From Ruaniaceae bacterium KH17 (GTDB taxonomy: Bacteria > Actinomycetota > Actinomycetes > Actinomycetales > Actinomycetaceae): a stretch of DNA of 64,000 nt. The first letter of the stretch is position 1; each line of letters begins with the position of its first letter. The stretch covers positions 1 to 64,000 of the forward strand of contig FZQV01000007.1 of assembly GCA_900199505.1 (NCBI GenBank). The letters are read 5' to 3'. Shown one piece after another: positions 25,508 through 34,184 of the stretch. The translations under genes were made by a program, and so were the position numbers. The notes below the pieces were generated by a model that was given only the letters and a program-made list of their open reading frames with translations, was not told the DNA's origin and ran no database searches.

Positions 25508-26986
25508 ATGGCCGAAGCCTTTTCCGTGAAGCTCTCGCAGGCGCGAGCCCCCTTTGTTCTCGCGCTCGATGTGGGCTCCACCGCGTCCCGAGGCGGGCTT
25601 TTCGACGCCACCGGCCGCCCCATCATTGGCACGCGAATCAAGGTGGATCACGACTTCACCACCTCCCAGAGCGGCCGCAGCGAGATCTCGCCGGACGCCG
25701 TCGTCGATGAGGTCGCGGCGATCATCGACGCGATCGCGGCTCCCAAGTTCACCGGGCAGATTGCTGCGGTAGGCCTCGATACCTTCTCCAGCGCCGTCGT
25801 CGGTGTGGATGATGGCGATGCGATCACCCCCTGTTTCACCTATGCGGACTCACGCCCGCGCGAAGACGTCCTCACGCTGCGGCGCACCACGGACGAGGCC
25901 GCGCTGCAGCGCCGCACCGGCACGCGTTTCCACTCCTCGTACCTTCCGGCGCGGTTGCACTGGCTTCGCAGGACAGATCCCGACACGTTCGATCTCGCCT
26001 CCACCTGGATGTCGCTCGGCGAGTACGTCTACGAACAACTACTCGGAGTCCACGGCGTCTCGATGGCCTCTGCGGCGTGGACGGGACTACTCAACCGGCA
26101 CACCGGCGAGTGGGATCCGGAGACCCTCGCGCTCGCGGGCATCACGCCCAGCCACCTCGCACCCATATTGCCGGGTGACGCCACCTTCACGACCCCCCGC
26201 GATGTGGCGAAGCGGTGGCCCGCGCTGTCCGACGCCGCCTGGGTCCCCTCGGTGCCCGACGGCCTGGCTGCAACCCTCGGCCCGGGCACGAACGCACGCA
26301 CGATCACACTCGGGTCCTCAACCTCGGGAGCAATGCGGGTCTTGGTTGACGGCGTCCCCCCTGACGTCCCGGACGGTCTGTGGGCATATCGCGTCCATGA
26401 GGAGAAGACCCTCCTGGGTGGCGCCTTGAACGACGTCGGGCGAATGGTCACCTGGCTCGACTCGACACTCAGCCTGCCGAGCAAGGCAGTCCGTGAGTCC
26501 TGGATGCACGGCCGCCCCAACCCGGCAAGCCCGATCGTGCTGCCGTTCCTCACCGGTGAGCGTTCGACCGGATGGCGTAGCGACGCGCGCGCGGTGGTGT
26601 TCGATCTCGGCGAGAACTCGGACCCGGCCGCGATCTACCGCGGCACGATCGAGGGCATCGCAATGACCTACCGGCGCGTGGCCGAACAGATGGCCGAGGT
26701 GACCGGCGAGTCCGACGGCATCATTGCCACGGGTGGTATCACGCAGTCATTCCCGTCGTGGTTGCAGGTGCTTGCTAACGTGCTCGGTACTCCCGTGACG
26801 CCCAAGGCGATGAAGCGCTCCACTCTGCGCGGCGCGGCGCTTCTCGCACTGGACCAAGTGGCACCGGATGTGGAGCGCGCTGTGCACGAGGCCGCCGATC
26901 CCGTGACCCCCAACCGTGCGTGGGTGGCCGAGTACAATGCGCGCTACGAGCGCTTCTGCGAGCTCTACGAGACGCTGTTCGGGTAG
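25508..26986 (+). CDS. FGGY-family carbohydrate kinase (copy 2)
   Basis: This 492-residue sugar kinase has the phosphate loop LALDVGSTASRGGLFD, GLDTFSSAVVGVDD, CFTYADSRP, SSTSGAMRVLV, GGALNDVGRMVTWLD, LPFLTGERSTGW and IATGGITQSFP. The same motifs in the same order occur in the kinase at 18164, so the two are paralogues. It stops three bases before the convergent uxaA stop. The gene content suggests one kinase for an aldonate and one for a ketose or other sugar acid; which is which is not visible. Confidence 0.87.
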   Translation: MAEAFSVKLSQARAPFVLALDVGSTASRGGLFDATGRPIIGTRIKVDHDFTTSQSGRSEISPDAVVDEVAAIIDAIAAPKFTGQIAAVGLDTFSSAVVGVDDGDAITPCFTYADSRPREDVLTLRRTTDEAALQRRTGTRFHSSYLPARLHWLRRTDPDTFDLASTWMSLGEYVYEQLLGVHGVSMASAAWTGLLNRHTGEWDPETLALAGITPSHLAPILPGDATFTTPRDVAKRWPALSDAAWVPSVPDGLAATLGPGTNARTITLGSSTSGAMRVLVDGVPPDVPDGLWAYRVHEEKTLLGGALNDVGRMVTWLDSTLSLPSKAVRESWMHGRPNPASPIVLPFLTGERSTGWRSDARAVVFDLGENSDPAAIYRGTIEGIAMTYRRVAEQMAEVTGESDGIIATGGITQSFPSWLQVLANVLGTPVTPKAMKRSTLRGAALLALDQVAPDVERAVHEAADPVTPNRAWVAEYNARYERFCELYETLFG

Positions 26987-26989
26987 CCG

Positions 26990-28477
26990 CTACAGCACAA
27001 GCCCCTGCACCCACGGAACGAATTCCTGCGTGCCGTACCCAAGCCCTTCGCTGCAGGGCCGCTCCCCCGATGCAACATCGAGGATCCGGTTGTAGATTTC
27101 GAGCCCCTTCTCCTCAAGCGACACGCCGTCGGTCAGGATGTCGCCCGCATTGATGTCCATGTCCTCGGGCATGCGCTCATATAAGGCCGAGTTGGTGGAG
27201 ATCTTGATGACGGGCGTCAGCGCATACCCCAATGCTGAGCCGCGGCCAGTCGTGAAGCACACCACGTGCGCTCCTCCCGCAATCAGCCCCGTCACGGAGA
27301 CCGGATCGTAACCGGGAGTGTCCATGAAACCGAGACCGTGCGTGGTGATTGGCTCGGCATACTCGTAGGCGGCCGAGAGTGGGGCGTGCCCGCTCTTCGC
27401 GACTGCCCCGAGTGACTTCTCCAGGATCGTGGTGATGCCGCCAGCCTTGTTCCCTGGCGACGGGTTGTTGTCGAGGCTGTCGCCAGTAATCTCGGCGTCG
27501 CCCTCCCAACGCGTCACGAAGCCTTGCAGTTTCGTCCGGACATCGTTGTCGACGGCGCGCGCCAAGAGAAGGTCTTCCGCACCGTAAATCTCGGGCGTCT
27601 CCGCCAAAACCGAGCTACCACCCGCCGCAACGAGGAGATCGGAAGCCACGCCAAGTGCCGGATTCGCCGTGATGCCAGACCATCCGTCCGACCCACCGCA
27701 GTTCGTTCCCAGGATCAGTTCGCTCACGCTGATTGGCTCGCGCCTCACATGGGAGATCTCGGCGGCCAACTCTCGCACCGCCTCGATACCTGCGTTGACG
27801 GTTGCGCGGCTACCGCCATGCTCCTGAATCGCTAGCTGACGGATCGGCAAATCGTCACGGCGCGGAATCTCGGCGATGAAATCCGTCATCTGGTTGACCT
27901 CGCACCCCAGCGACACCACGAGGACGCCACCCACATTGGCGTGCCCGGCGTAGCCGGCAAGCGTTCGGCGCAATCGCTCAAGGCTGCTCCCCGCGTTCAT
28001 TCCACAGCCGGTCTGGTGTGTCACGGGGACGACGGCGTCCACGTCCGAGAACTCGTCCAGCAGACCCATACTGTCGACTGCGCCCGCGATCTGCTGGCAG
28101 ACGGTAGCGGAGCAGTTCACCGTTGAGACGACGGCAACGACGTTGCGCGTCGCGGCCCGGCCGTCACTGCGCCGGTAGCCCATGAAGGTGGTCCGCTCGG
28201 GCAGCACCGGGGAGAACGAGGTGCGGGCATCGGCGTCGGACTCGGGGGCCTCGTGTTCGCCGTATTCGAGGTTGTGGGAGTGGACGTGATCGCCCTCGGC
28301 AATGTCATGAGTTGCGTATCCGATGACGTGGCCGTACTTGTGGACGGGATCGCCGGCCTTCACTGCGCGCACGGCGACCTTGTGCCCCACCGGGACCGCA
28401 CCACCTTCGGCGACAGCCACGCCCACGTCATCGCGCGGGCCCAACACGTGGATGGTCGAATCGGCGTCGTGTTCCAT
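26990..28477 (-). CDS. uxaA: Altronate dehydratase
   Basis: UxaA dehydrates D-altronate to 2-keto-3-deoxygluconate, the galacturonate counterpart of UxuA. From the ATG at 28477 the protein has 495 residues. An N-terminal SAF domain of about 80 residues (VPVGHKVAVRAVKAGDPVHKYG) is followed by the dehydratase domain: GYRRSDGRAATRN, VSTVNCSATVC, HQTGCGMN, LGCEVNQM, GTNCGGSDGWSG, NPSPGNKAGGITT and CFTTGRGSALGY. Conserved cysteines are probable metal ligands. No UxaB is recognised nearby, so UxuB or an outside enzyme must supply altronate. Galactarate dehydratase is a related alternative. Confidence 0.9.
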   Translation of the reverse strand: MEHDADSTIHVLGPRDDVGVAVAEGGAVPVGHKVAVRAVKAGDPVHKYGHVIGYATHDIAEGDHVHSHNLEYGEHEAPESDADARTSFSPVLPERTTFMGYRRSDGRAATRNVVAVVSTVNCSATVCQQIAGAVDSMGLLDEFSDVDAVVPVTHQTGCGMNAGSSLERLRRTLAGYAGHANVGGVLVVSLGCEVNQMTDFIAEIPRRDDLPIRQLAIQEHGGSRATVNAGIEAVRELAAEISHVRREPISVSELILGTNCGGSDGWSGITANPALGVASDLLVAAGGSSVLAETPEIYGAEDLLLARAVDNDVRTKLQGFVTRWEGDAEITGDSLDNNPSPGNKAGGITTILEKSLGAVAKSGHAPLSAAYEYAEPITTHGLGFMDTPGYDPVSVTGLIAGGAHVVCFTTGRGSALGYALTPVIKISTNSALYERMPEDMDINAGDILTDGVSLEEKGLEIYNRILDVASGERPCSEGLGYGTQEFVPWVQGLVL

Positions 28478-28634
28478 AGAAGGGCTCCCTTGGTTCCGCA
28501 ACGGACAGAGTCCGAACTCGGTACAAGTGTGCCCTCCTGCGCGTCAGAGCCGCGAGCAGATCCTCGTCACATGTGACCAGTTCCGCGCTCCGGGGGATGT
28601 GGTTCCGCGCGAGAAGGTGCGAGAATCGAACATC

Positions 28635-29561
28635 GTGAGTGTACGCCGGGACCTGAGTGCATACGCATGGCTGTCCATCGCTGCCGCCGTCGTCACGATC
28701 GCCCTGAAAGCGGGCGCGTGGGCACTCACCGGATCGGTCGGCCTCCTCTCGGATGCGGCCGAATCCCTCGTGAACTTGGCGGCGGGCGTCGTCGCCCTGA
28801 TCGCGCTGAAGGCGATTGCCCGCCCGGCCGATTCGACCTATACCTATGGCCGTTCGAAGGCCGAGTATTTCTCGGCGGCGGTCGAGGGCATGATGATCTT
28901 CTTCGCCGCGGGTGCCATCCTCATCCTCTCCGTAGAGCGCTTCATCAACCCACGACCGCTGGAGAACGTGGGGGTGGGCCTCGTCATCTCGATCGTGGCG
29001 GCGATCGTGAACGGCGGTGTCGGCTACGTCCTGCTGCGTGCGGGCAAGCGGCACCGCTCAATCACCCTCACGGCGGACGCGAAACACCTCTTCACGGACG
29101 TCCTCACCTCCGTGGGTGTGGTGCTCGGCGTCTTCCTGGTGGCCCTCACGGGGTGGGAGCGGCTCGACCCAATTGTTGGCTTCGCCGTCGGCGTGAACAT
29201 CGTGATCACGGGCGCGAAGCTCATGGTCGAGTCCGTGCGCGGCCTGATGGATCGCACTCTCCCGGACGAGGAGAATGCGGTCGTCGTGGGGGTGCTGCAA
29301 TCCCACGCGGCCGACGACGTCCAGTTCCACGGTCTGCAAACTCGCGTTGCAGGGCGCGAAAAGTTCGCGAACCTTGACGTGCTCGTGCCGGGGAGCTGGA
29401 CCGTGGCCGAGGGGCACCGTTTCGTGGAGCAGATCGAGGCCGAGCTTGAGTCTGCACTGCCCGGGCTCGTGGTGGTCACGCACATCGAGCCGATCGAGGA
29501 TCCGGCCTCCTACGATGACATCCCGCAGGGCCAGATCCCAATCCCGGGCACCCCTGACTAG
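28635..29561 (+). CDS. Cation diffusion facilitator (CDF) metal exporter
   Basis: This 308-residue protein is a divalent metal/proton antiporter of the inner membrane. Six helices are visible. Helix II carries GLLSDAAESLVNLAAG with the S-D-A-x2 metal-site pattern and helix V SLTADAKHLFTDVLTS-like HLFTD. A cytoplasmic C-terminal domain (about residues 210-300) ends in HIEPIEDP. The GTG at 28635 (SVRRDLSAYAW) is selected because the first helix begins soon after; the open frame upstream lacks homology. It is divergent from uxaA. Zinc, iron or manganese is possible. Confidence 0.85.
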   Translation: MSVRRDLSAYAWLSIAAAVVTIALKAGAWALTGSVGLLSDAAESLVNLAAGVVALIALKAIARPADSTYTYGRSKAEYFSAAVEGMMIFFAAGAILILSVERFINPRPLENVGVGLVISIVAAIVNGGVGYVLLRAGKRHRSITLTADAKHLFTDVLTSVGVVLGVFLVALTGWERLDPIVGFAVGVNIVITGAKLMVESVRGLMDRTLPDEENAVVVGVLQSHAADDVQFHGLQTRVAGREKFANLDVLVPGSWTVAEGHRFVEQIEAELESALPGLVVVTHIEPIEDPASYDDIPQGQIPIPGTPD

Positions 29562-29566
29562 CCAGT

Positions 29567-29618
29567 CTTGCTTGATCTCGTACGTCTCAAGCCCGCGAGA
29601 CTGACGAAATCAAGCAAG
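29567..29618. repeat. Hairpin after the CDF gene (TACGTCTC hairpin family)
   Basis: CTTGCTTGATCTCGT (29567-29581) pairs with ACGAAATCAAGCAAG (29604-29618), one mismatch, around a core TACGTCTCAAGCCCGCGAGA. The core matches hairpins at 30185 and 51894. Located just after a stop codon, it may act as a terminator although no T run follows. Confidence 0.65.
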
Positions 29619-29652
29619 AGTGTTCCCAATGCCGTCGCCGCGGGCTGGCCCA

Positions 29653-29778
29653 TGCGTCATTCTGCGTGGAGCCGAAGGCCCAATCGCAGAGTCCGGAAAC
29701 CCACGTGGCTTTCGGAGCACGGATCATCTCGACTCGCTCCGCTCGCTAAATCCAAACCGCACCGCGCAGGATGACGCG
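29653..29778. repeat. REP-like element, CGTCATTCTGCG type (copy 1)
   Basis: GCGTCATTCTGCG (29654-29666) faces CGCAGGATGACGC (29765-29777) at the ends of a 125-base segment with internal CTCGCTCCGCTCGC. Copies of the same end motif flank the segments at 43797-43914 and begin at 30707. It resembles repetitive extragenic palindromes and lies between two genes that converge. Confidence 0.55.
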
Positions 29779-29784
29779 TGAAAC

Positions 29785-30168
29785 TCAGTCGCCCCAGAGG
29801 CCAACGCCGATCATGAACGCCGTGAACGCGGCGGCGTAGCAGACCAGGAGCATGCCAAGCGCGTGGCTGATCCCGGCGAACCAACGGCCCTCCTCCATCA
29901 GGCGCACACCCTCGACCGACGCCGCCGAGAACGTGGTGTACCCGCCGAGGAATCCCACCGCGAGCAGCGCGTAAGCGGTCATCGCGTGCGGGTTGTAGTC
30001 CTGCATTGTCCACGCCAGCACGATCCCGATCAGGAACGAGCCGGTCACGTTCACCGTGAGCGTGCCGAGCGGGAAGCCGGTGTGGTTGCGGCGGGCGATC
30101 GCGCCATCAACCATGAAGCGGACGACGGCGCCCAACCCGCCACCGAGTGCAACCAACAGTGGGGTCAT
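29785..30168 (-). CDS. crcB: Fluoride channel CrcB/Fluc, subunit 1
   Basis: This 127-residue membrane protein has four helices and exports fluoride. Landmarks are GGGLGAVVRFMVDG, PLGTLTVNVTGSFLIGIV with the conserved asparagine, and GFLGGYTTFSAASVEG, which contains the G-Y-T-T-F-S pore segment. Start at the ATG at 30168. It is followed upstream by a second crcB at 30260 on the same strand, so the pair may form a heterodimeric channel. A 20-base-arm hairpin lies between them. Confidence 0.92.
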   Translation of the reverse strand: MTPLLVALGGGLGAVVRFMVDGAIARRNHTGFPLGTLTVNVTGSFLIGIVLAWTMQDYNPHAMTAYALLAVGFLGGYTTFSAASVEGVRLMEEGRWFAGISHALGMLLVCYAAAFTAFMIGVGLWGD

Positions 30169-30184
30169 CCGCGCCCACCTCCCA

Positions 30185-30246
30185 CGAGCCGTGCATGATC
30201 TCGTACGTCTCGAGCCCGTGAGGCAGACGAGATCATGCACGGCTCG
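30185..30246. repeat. Perfect 20-base-arm hairpin between the two crcB genes
   Basis: CGAGCCGTGCATGATCTCGT (30185-30204) is exactly complementary to 30227-30246, with the loop ACGTCTCGAGCCCGTGAGGCAG. The same core occurs at 29567 and, decayed, at 51894. The hairpin sits between two cotranscribed genes and could reduce read-through. Confidence 0.75.
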
Positions 30247-30259
30247 AGCGAGGTGCCAC

Positions 30260-30688
30260 TCATGCCGCCCGCCTCCCACGCATGGCGCGGCCGAGACGCC
30301 GCCCGAGCCAGAGGCCAATCGCGGCGAGCGCCAACCCTCCAAGCACACTGCCGGCGGTGTACGCGAACCACCGGACGGGGTCCCCGAGGAGCCCAAGAAA
30401 CACCACGTGACTGGCGAACGACGAATACGTCGTGAACCCGCCCAGGAAGCCCGTGCCGAGGGTGAGTCGAACGGCGCGGAGGCGACCGTCGTCGGGCCCG
30501 AGAACCCAGAGCGTCCCGAGCAGAAGTCCCATCAGGAGCGATCCGAGCAGATTCGCGACGGCGATCGGCAAGTACTGATCGGACATCACCTCGAGCAGGC
30601 CCCAGCGCGAGAGCGCACCACATGCCCCGCCGAGGAACACGAGCGCGAGCAAGCGGGGCTGGAGGTGCGCGGGCCGTGTCACCCGCAC
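30260..30688 (-). CDS. crcB: Fluoride channel CrcB/Fluc, subunit 2
   Basis: This 142-residue membrane protein has four helices: LLALVFLGGACGALSRWGLL, AVANLLGSLLMGLLLGTLWVLG (conserved asparagine), GTGFLGGFTTYSSFASHV with the fluoride-pore G-F-T-T-Y-S motif, and a last helix ending in basic residues. It precedes the second crcB and differs in length and pore residue from it, as seen in heterodimeric Fluc pairs. No fluoride riboswitch was recognised upstream. Confidence 0.92.
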   Translation of the reverse strand: MRVTRPAHLQPRLLALVFLGGACGALSRWGLLEVMSDQYLPIAVANLLGSLLMGLLLGTLWVLGPDDGRLRAVRLTLGTGFLGGFTTYSSFASHVVFLGLLGDPVRWFAYTAGSVLGGLALAAIGLWLGRRLGRAMRGRRAA

Positions 30689-30706
30689 AACGCTACTCCT
30701 CTCACG

Positions 30707-30895
30707 TCGTCATCCTGGGCGGAGCCGAGCAGAGCGCGAAGCTACTACCCGAGGAACTCGCTGAAAAACGTACACCAGTCACTCAAAACAGCCCCACAGG
30801 GCGCCAAAAAGACGACTGGTGTACGGATCTCAGCGGACTACTCGACCCATGCGCGCCCCTGGACCCTGCGCACTCCGCGCAGGCTGGCGGGATGA
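30707..30895. repeat. REP-like element with an internal hairpin
   Basis: CGTCATCCTGGGCGGAGC at 30707-30724 and CCTGGACCCTGCGCACTCCG near 30858 resemble the two ends of the element at 43797. Inside, CGTACACCAGTC (30769-30780) pairs perfectly with GACTGGTGTACG (30814-30825), and CGCTGA/TCAGCG extend the stem (30759-30764, 30830-30835). It fills the space between crcB and the stress-protein gene. Confidence 0.5.
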
Positions 30896-30909
30896 GCGGA
30901 TCGGCGCGA

Positions 30910-31443
30910 TTACGCGCCCCAGGGGCGCTTGGTGAACCAATCCACCACGGCGAGCGGCACCACGAGCACGGGCCGGTGCTGGTGGTGGCTCAGGTGCAGC
31001 GCCACGGAGCCCTCCACGAATTGCCGCACGCGCGCGCCGAGCCCGGGCACGCGCGTTCCCACCACGATTGCCGAGGCGTCCACGGCGCGGGCGAGGTGTG
31101 TGAGGGAGCGGTCCACGCGGCCCGCGAGATAGTGGAACTCCCACTCGACATCCGTCAGAACGCCGCCCAACTGTTCCAGCAGCGCGGCTTCGGTGCGCTG
31201 CCAGGTGTCATCGGCGACGTCGGGCTCGATGGACACGTGCCGCACCGAGCCGTCCGGGAACTCTTCGACCGTGGTGCGCTGCGTGTCCACGTACGCACAC
31301 ACGAGGCGCACCCCAAGCGCGCGCGCCCAGGACGCGGCGGTGATCGGCACGAGCTCGTTCTGCCCGGGCGTGACACCCACGACGATCGGGCTACCGGAGA
31401 ACTCGGTCAGCCGCGCTGGCGATGGTTGCGGGACGTCCTTCAT
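30910..31443 (-). CDS. Universal stress protein family
   Basis: This 177-residue cytoplasmic protein has one UspA domain. IVVGVTPGQNELVPITAASWA opens the fold, and the nucleotide-site pattern VVGTRVPGLGARVRQFVEGS followed by HRPVLVVP closes it (G-x2-G-x9-G-S type, ATP-binding subclass). It lies alone between the crcB region and the por operon. Role in stress survival is inferred from the family only. Confidence 0.8.
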   Translation of the reverse strand: MKDVPQPSPARLTEFSGSPIVVGVTPGQNELVPITAASWARALGVRLVCAYVDTQRTTVEEFPDGSVRHVSIEPDVADDTWQRTEAALLEQLGGVLTDVEWEFHYLAGRVDRSLTHLARAVDASAIVVGTRVPGLGARVRQFVEGSVALHLSHHQHRPVLVVPLAVVDWFTKRPWGA

Positions 31444-31503
31444 GACGGAATTCTGCCACTCTCGGGGCCTCCCCCGCAGGGGATTGGCCGCTCGAGCCTG
31501 CGC

Positions 31504-33120
31504 CTAGACCTCCTCGGGCACCATCTCGATCGCACCGCACGGGCATTCCTCAGCGCAGATGCCACAGCCCTTGCAGTAGTCGTACTTGAACTCGTACTCC
31601 CCCGGCTCCAGCTTGGTCACCGCGTTGTCTGGGCACACCCCGAAGCAGTTATCGCAGCCGAAGCAGTTGCCGCAGCTCATGCATCGACGCGCCTCGAACA
31701 GCGCCGAATCCTCATCGAGCCCTGCCACGACTTCGTCGAAGGTTCCGGCCCGCCGCGGCCCCTCGAGCCGCTCGCGCACGATGTGCGGCGCATCCGAGTA
31801 GTACCAGGTGTTGAGCTTGTCGGAGGTGGCGAGCGCATGCTTCGGCTCGGGCTGGTAGAGGGTGCCGCGCAGGAAGGCGTCAATGTGCCGCGCCGCCTTC
31901 TTTCCATGCCCGACGGCGACCGTGACGGTCCGCTCAGAGGGCACCATGTCGCCACCCGCGAAGACGCCCGGGCGCCCCGTCATCATGCCCCGATCGACTT
32001 CGACAACGCCGTCGTCGATTGTCACCAGTGGATCGTGTTCGATGAGTGAGAGGTCCGCTTCCTGCCCGAGCGCCAGCACGAGCGAATCGGCTTCAAGCTC
32101 CTCATACTCGCCCGTGGGCTGCGGGAACCCGGACTCGTCGAGTGCCATCTTCTCGACCATCATCTTCGCCTCGTCCACGTGCTTCACGGTGGACAGCCAG
32201 CGCATCATGATGCCCTCTTCCTCGGCCTCGATGACCTCGGAATCGTGGGCGGGCATCTTCTCGCGGGTGCGGCGGTAGACGATGATCGCTTCTTCCGCTC
32301 CGAGACGCTTGGCGGTGCGCGCGGCGTCGATCGCGGTGTTTCCGCCGCCGTAGATCACCACGCGGCGTCCGAGCATGGGGGCCTCGCCGGTCTCCACGTC
32401 CCGCAGGAGCGAGATCGCATCGAGGATCTTCGCGGACTCGCCCGCGGGGATGTAGGCCCGCTTCCCAATGTGCGCGCCCACGGCGAGGAACACGGCGTCG
32501 AACTCTTCGGCTTCGGCCGCCAGGTTCTCGACCTTGGTGTTGAGTTGGACCTCAACCCCCATGTCCGTGATCCGCTTCATCTCGGCGTCAAGAATCTCGC
32601 GCGGGAGGCGGTAGGCGGGGATACCAAAGCGCATCATGCCGCCGATCATCGGCCCGGCTTCCTTCACCGTGACCGTGTGGCCCATGCGGCGTAGGTGGTA
32701 GGCCGCGCTCATACCGGACGGCCCGGCGCCGATGATCAGCACGCGCTTGCCAGTGTCCGCGGCGAGCCGCTCCACCGTCCAGCCTTCGTCGATCGCCTTG
32801 TCACCCAGGAAGCGCTCGACGGCGTTGATGCCCACGGCCTCGTCGAGCTCGGCCCGGTTGCACGCCGTCTGGCAGGGGTGGTAGCACACGCGACCCATGA
32901 TCGCGGGGAACGGGTTATCCCGCATGAGCACGCGCCACGCGCCTTCGTAGTTGCCCTCTTCCGCTTCGGAGAGCCAGGCCTGGATGTTTTCGCCGGCGGG
33001 GCAGGCGTTGTTGCACGGCGGCAGGAGATTGACGTAGGTCGGCCGTTCGGTGCGCCACGAGCCGGTCTGGTTCGCCAGCGACGAGCCAACATCAAGTGTG
33101 ATCGCGAAGGGCTTTCCCAT
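31504..33120 (-). CDS. GltD-like FAD/NAD(P) oxidoreductase with a C-terminal 2x[4Fe-4S] ferredoxin domain
   Basis: This 538-residue flavoprotein is the last gene of the por operon. Residues 30-125 are the cysteine-rich Fer4_20 domain (CNNACPAGENIQAW, CYHPCQTACNR). Then comes an FAD site GKRVLIIGAGPSGMSAAYHL, an NAD(P) site RRVVIYGGGNTAIDAAR and PGVFAGGDMV. The C-terminal 60 residues form a ferredoxin with cysteine clusters CMSCGNCFGCDNCFGVCP and CKGCGICAEECPCG. That domain replaces the separate delta subunit (PorD) of four-subunit oxidoreductases. The enzyme should pass electrons between the oxidoreductase and NAD(P)H. It begins two bases after the porB stop. Confidence 0.88.
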   Translation of the reverse strand: MGKPFAITLDVGSSLANQTGSWRTERPTYVNLLPPCNNACPAGENIQAWLSEAEEGNYEGAWRVLMRDNPFPAIMGRVCYHPCQTACNRAELDEAVGINAVERFLGDKAIDEGWTVERLAADTGKRVLIIGAGPSGMSAAYHLRRMGHTVTVKEAGPMIGGMMRFGIPAYRLPREILDAEMKRITDMGVEVQLNTKVENLAAEAEEFDAVFLAVGAHIGKRAYIPAGESAKILDAISLLRDVETGEAPMLGRRVVIYGGGNTAIDAARTAKRLGAEEAIIVYRRTREKMPAHDSEVIEAEEEGIMMRWLSTVKHVDEAKMMVEKMALDESGFPQPTGEYEELEADSLVLALGQEADLSLIEHDPLVTIDDGVVEVDRGMMTGRPGVFAGGDMVPSERTVTVAVGHGKKAARHIDAFLRGTLYQPEPKHALATSDKLNTWYYSDAPHIVRERLEGPRRAGTFDEVVAGLDEDSALFEARRCMSCGNCFGCDNCFGVCPDNAVTKLEPGEYEFKYDYCKGCGICAEECPCGAIEMVPEEV

Positions 33121-33121
33121 G

Positions 33122-34171
33122 TCAGTTCTCCATCAGGGCAGTTGTCGAGGCCGGGTAGGCCGGGATCGTCGAGTCGTCGAGCAGGCCGTACCGCACGATG
33201 TTGCGATCGGCCATCGCCTGGAGCCTGCCGATCACGTCCTCGTCGCGCTGCGGCTTGAAGAGGTGTGCGAAGCGCCGTTGCAGCTTCAGATACTCTTCCA
33301 CCTGCACCTGGCGTCGAATCTTCGTGGAGGCAACCACCTCGCCATGCTCGGCTTCGAATACGGGGAAGAGTCCGGACTCGGCAGCGAGCCGGGCGAGCTT
33401 GATCGTGTCCTGCGACGCGGAGCCCCAGCCGAGCGGGCAGGGCACCATCACGTGCAGGTAACGGGCACCACGCATACTCATCGCGCGCTTCACCTTGTAC
33501 TCGAGGTCCCGCAGGTCGGCCACAGTTGCCGTGGCCACGTAGGGGATCTCGTGCGCCATGGCGATCCGCGGCACGTCCTTCCCCTGACCGAACACGTTGC
33601 CGGGGTGCTCACCCACAGCCTGCGTGGTCGCCGTGCGGGCAGCGGGCGGCGTTGCTCCGGAGCGCTGCACGCCGGTGTTCATATACGCCTCGTTGTCGTA
33701 GCAGACGTAGAGGACGTCATCGTTCCGCTCGAACATGCCCGAGAGGCAGGCGAAGCCGATATCCACCGTGCCGCCGTCGCCGCCTTGCGCGAGCACGCGG
33801 ATGTCCTCGCGGCCCTTCGCCTTCAGCGCGGCCTGCACACCGGTCGCAACGGCGGGTGCGTTTCCGAACAGGGAGTGCAGCCACGGCAGCTGCCACGACG
33901 TCTCAGGGTACGGAGTCGAGAACACCTCGAGGCAACCGGTGGCGTTGACCGCCATCAGCTTGCCCTCCGCCGAGGCGATCGCGGCATCCACCACGTAGCG
34001 GGCGCCGAGCGCCTCCCCGCACCCTTGGCAGGCGCGGTGGCCCGAGGTGAGCGCATTGGCGCGTTCCTCATCGGACTGGAAGGATCGCAGTTCCACCGGA
34101 ACGAGCCTGTTGCCGACGGCGAACGAGCCCACCTGATAGAACTTCAGCTTTTCGTTGGAGATCGTTGTCAT
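33122..34171 (-). CDS. porB: 2-oxoacid:ferredoxin oxidoreductase, beta (TPP) subunit
   Basis: This 349-residue protein binds thiamine diphosphate and [4Fe-4S]. It shows GHRACQGCGEALGARYVVDA, ATGCLEVFSTPYP, VLAQGGDGGTVDIGFACLSG with the magnesium/TPP motif GDG, and YVCYDNEAYMNTGVQRSG, which are typical of pyruvate-type enzymes. GWGSASQDTIKLA follows. It sits between porA (13 bases upstream) and the flavoprotein gene. Pyruvate is the most likely substrate, but 2-oxoisovalerate or oxoglutarate cannot be excluded. Confidence 0.9.
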   Translation of the reverse strand: MTTISNEKLKFYQVGSFAVGNRLVPVELRSFQSDEERANALTSGHRACQGCGEALGARYVVDAAIASAEGKLMAVNATGCLEVFSTPYPETSWQLPWLHSLFGNAPAVATGVQAALKAKGREDIRVLAQGGDGGTVDIGFACLSGMFERNDDVLYVCYDNEAYMNTGVQRSGATPPAARTATTQAVGEHPGNVFGQGKDVPRIAMAHEIPYVATATVADLRDLEYKVKRAMSMRGARYLHVMVPCPLGWGSASQDTIKLARLAAESGLFPVFEAEHGEVVASTKIRRQVQVEEYLKLQRRFAHLFKPQRDEDVIGRLQAMADRNIVRYGLLDDSTIPAYPASTTALMEN

Positions 34172-34184
34172 TGCGTCCGTCCTC

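Noticed and set aside
30169-30760. Fluoride riboswitch ahead of the crcB genes
   Set aside because: I searched by eye for the conserved pseudoknot and GAUGGC/CUGAUG-type elements upstream of both genes and did not find them.
30622-32049. A 475-codon plus-strand frame covering the stress protein and por flavoprotein region
   Set aside because: It is antisense to two genes with clear families and has an arginine- and histidine-rich composition typical of shadow frames.
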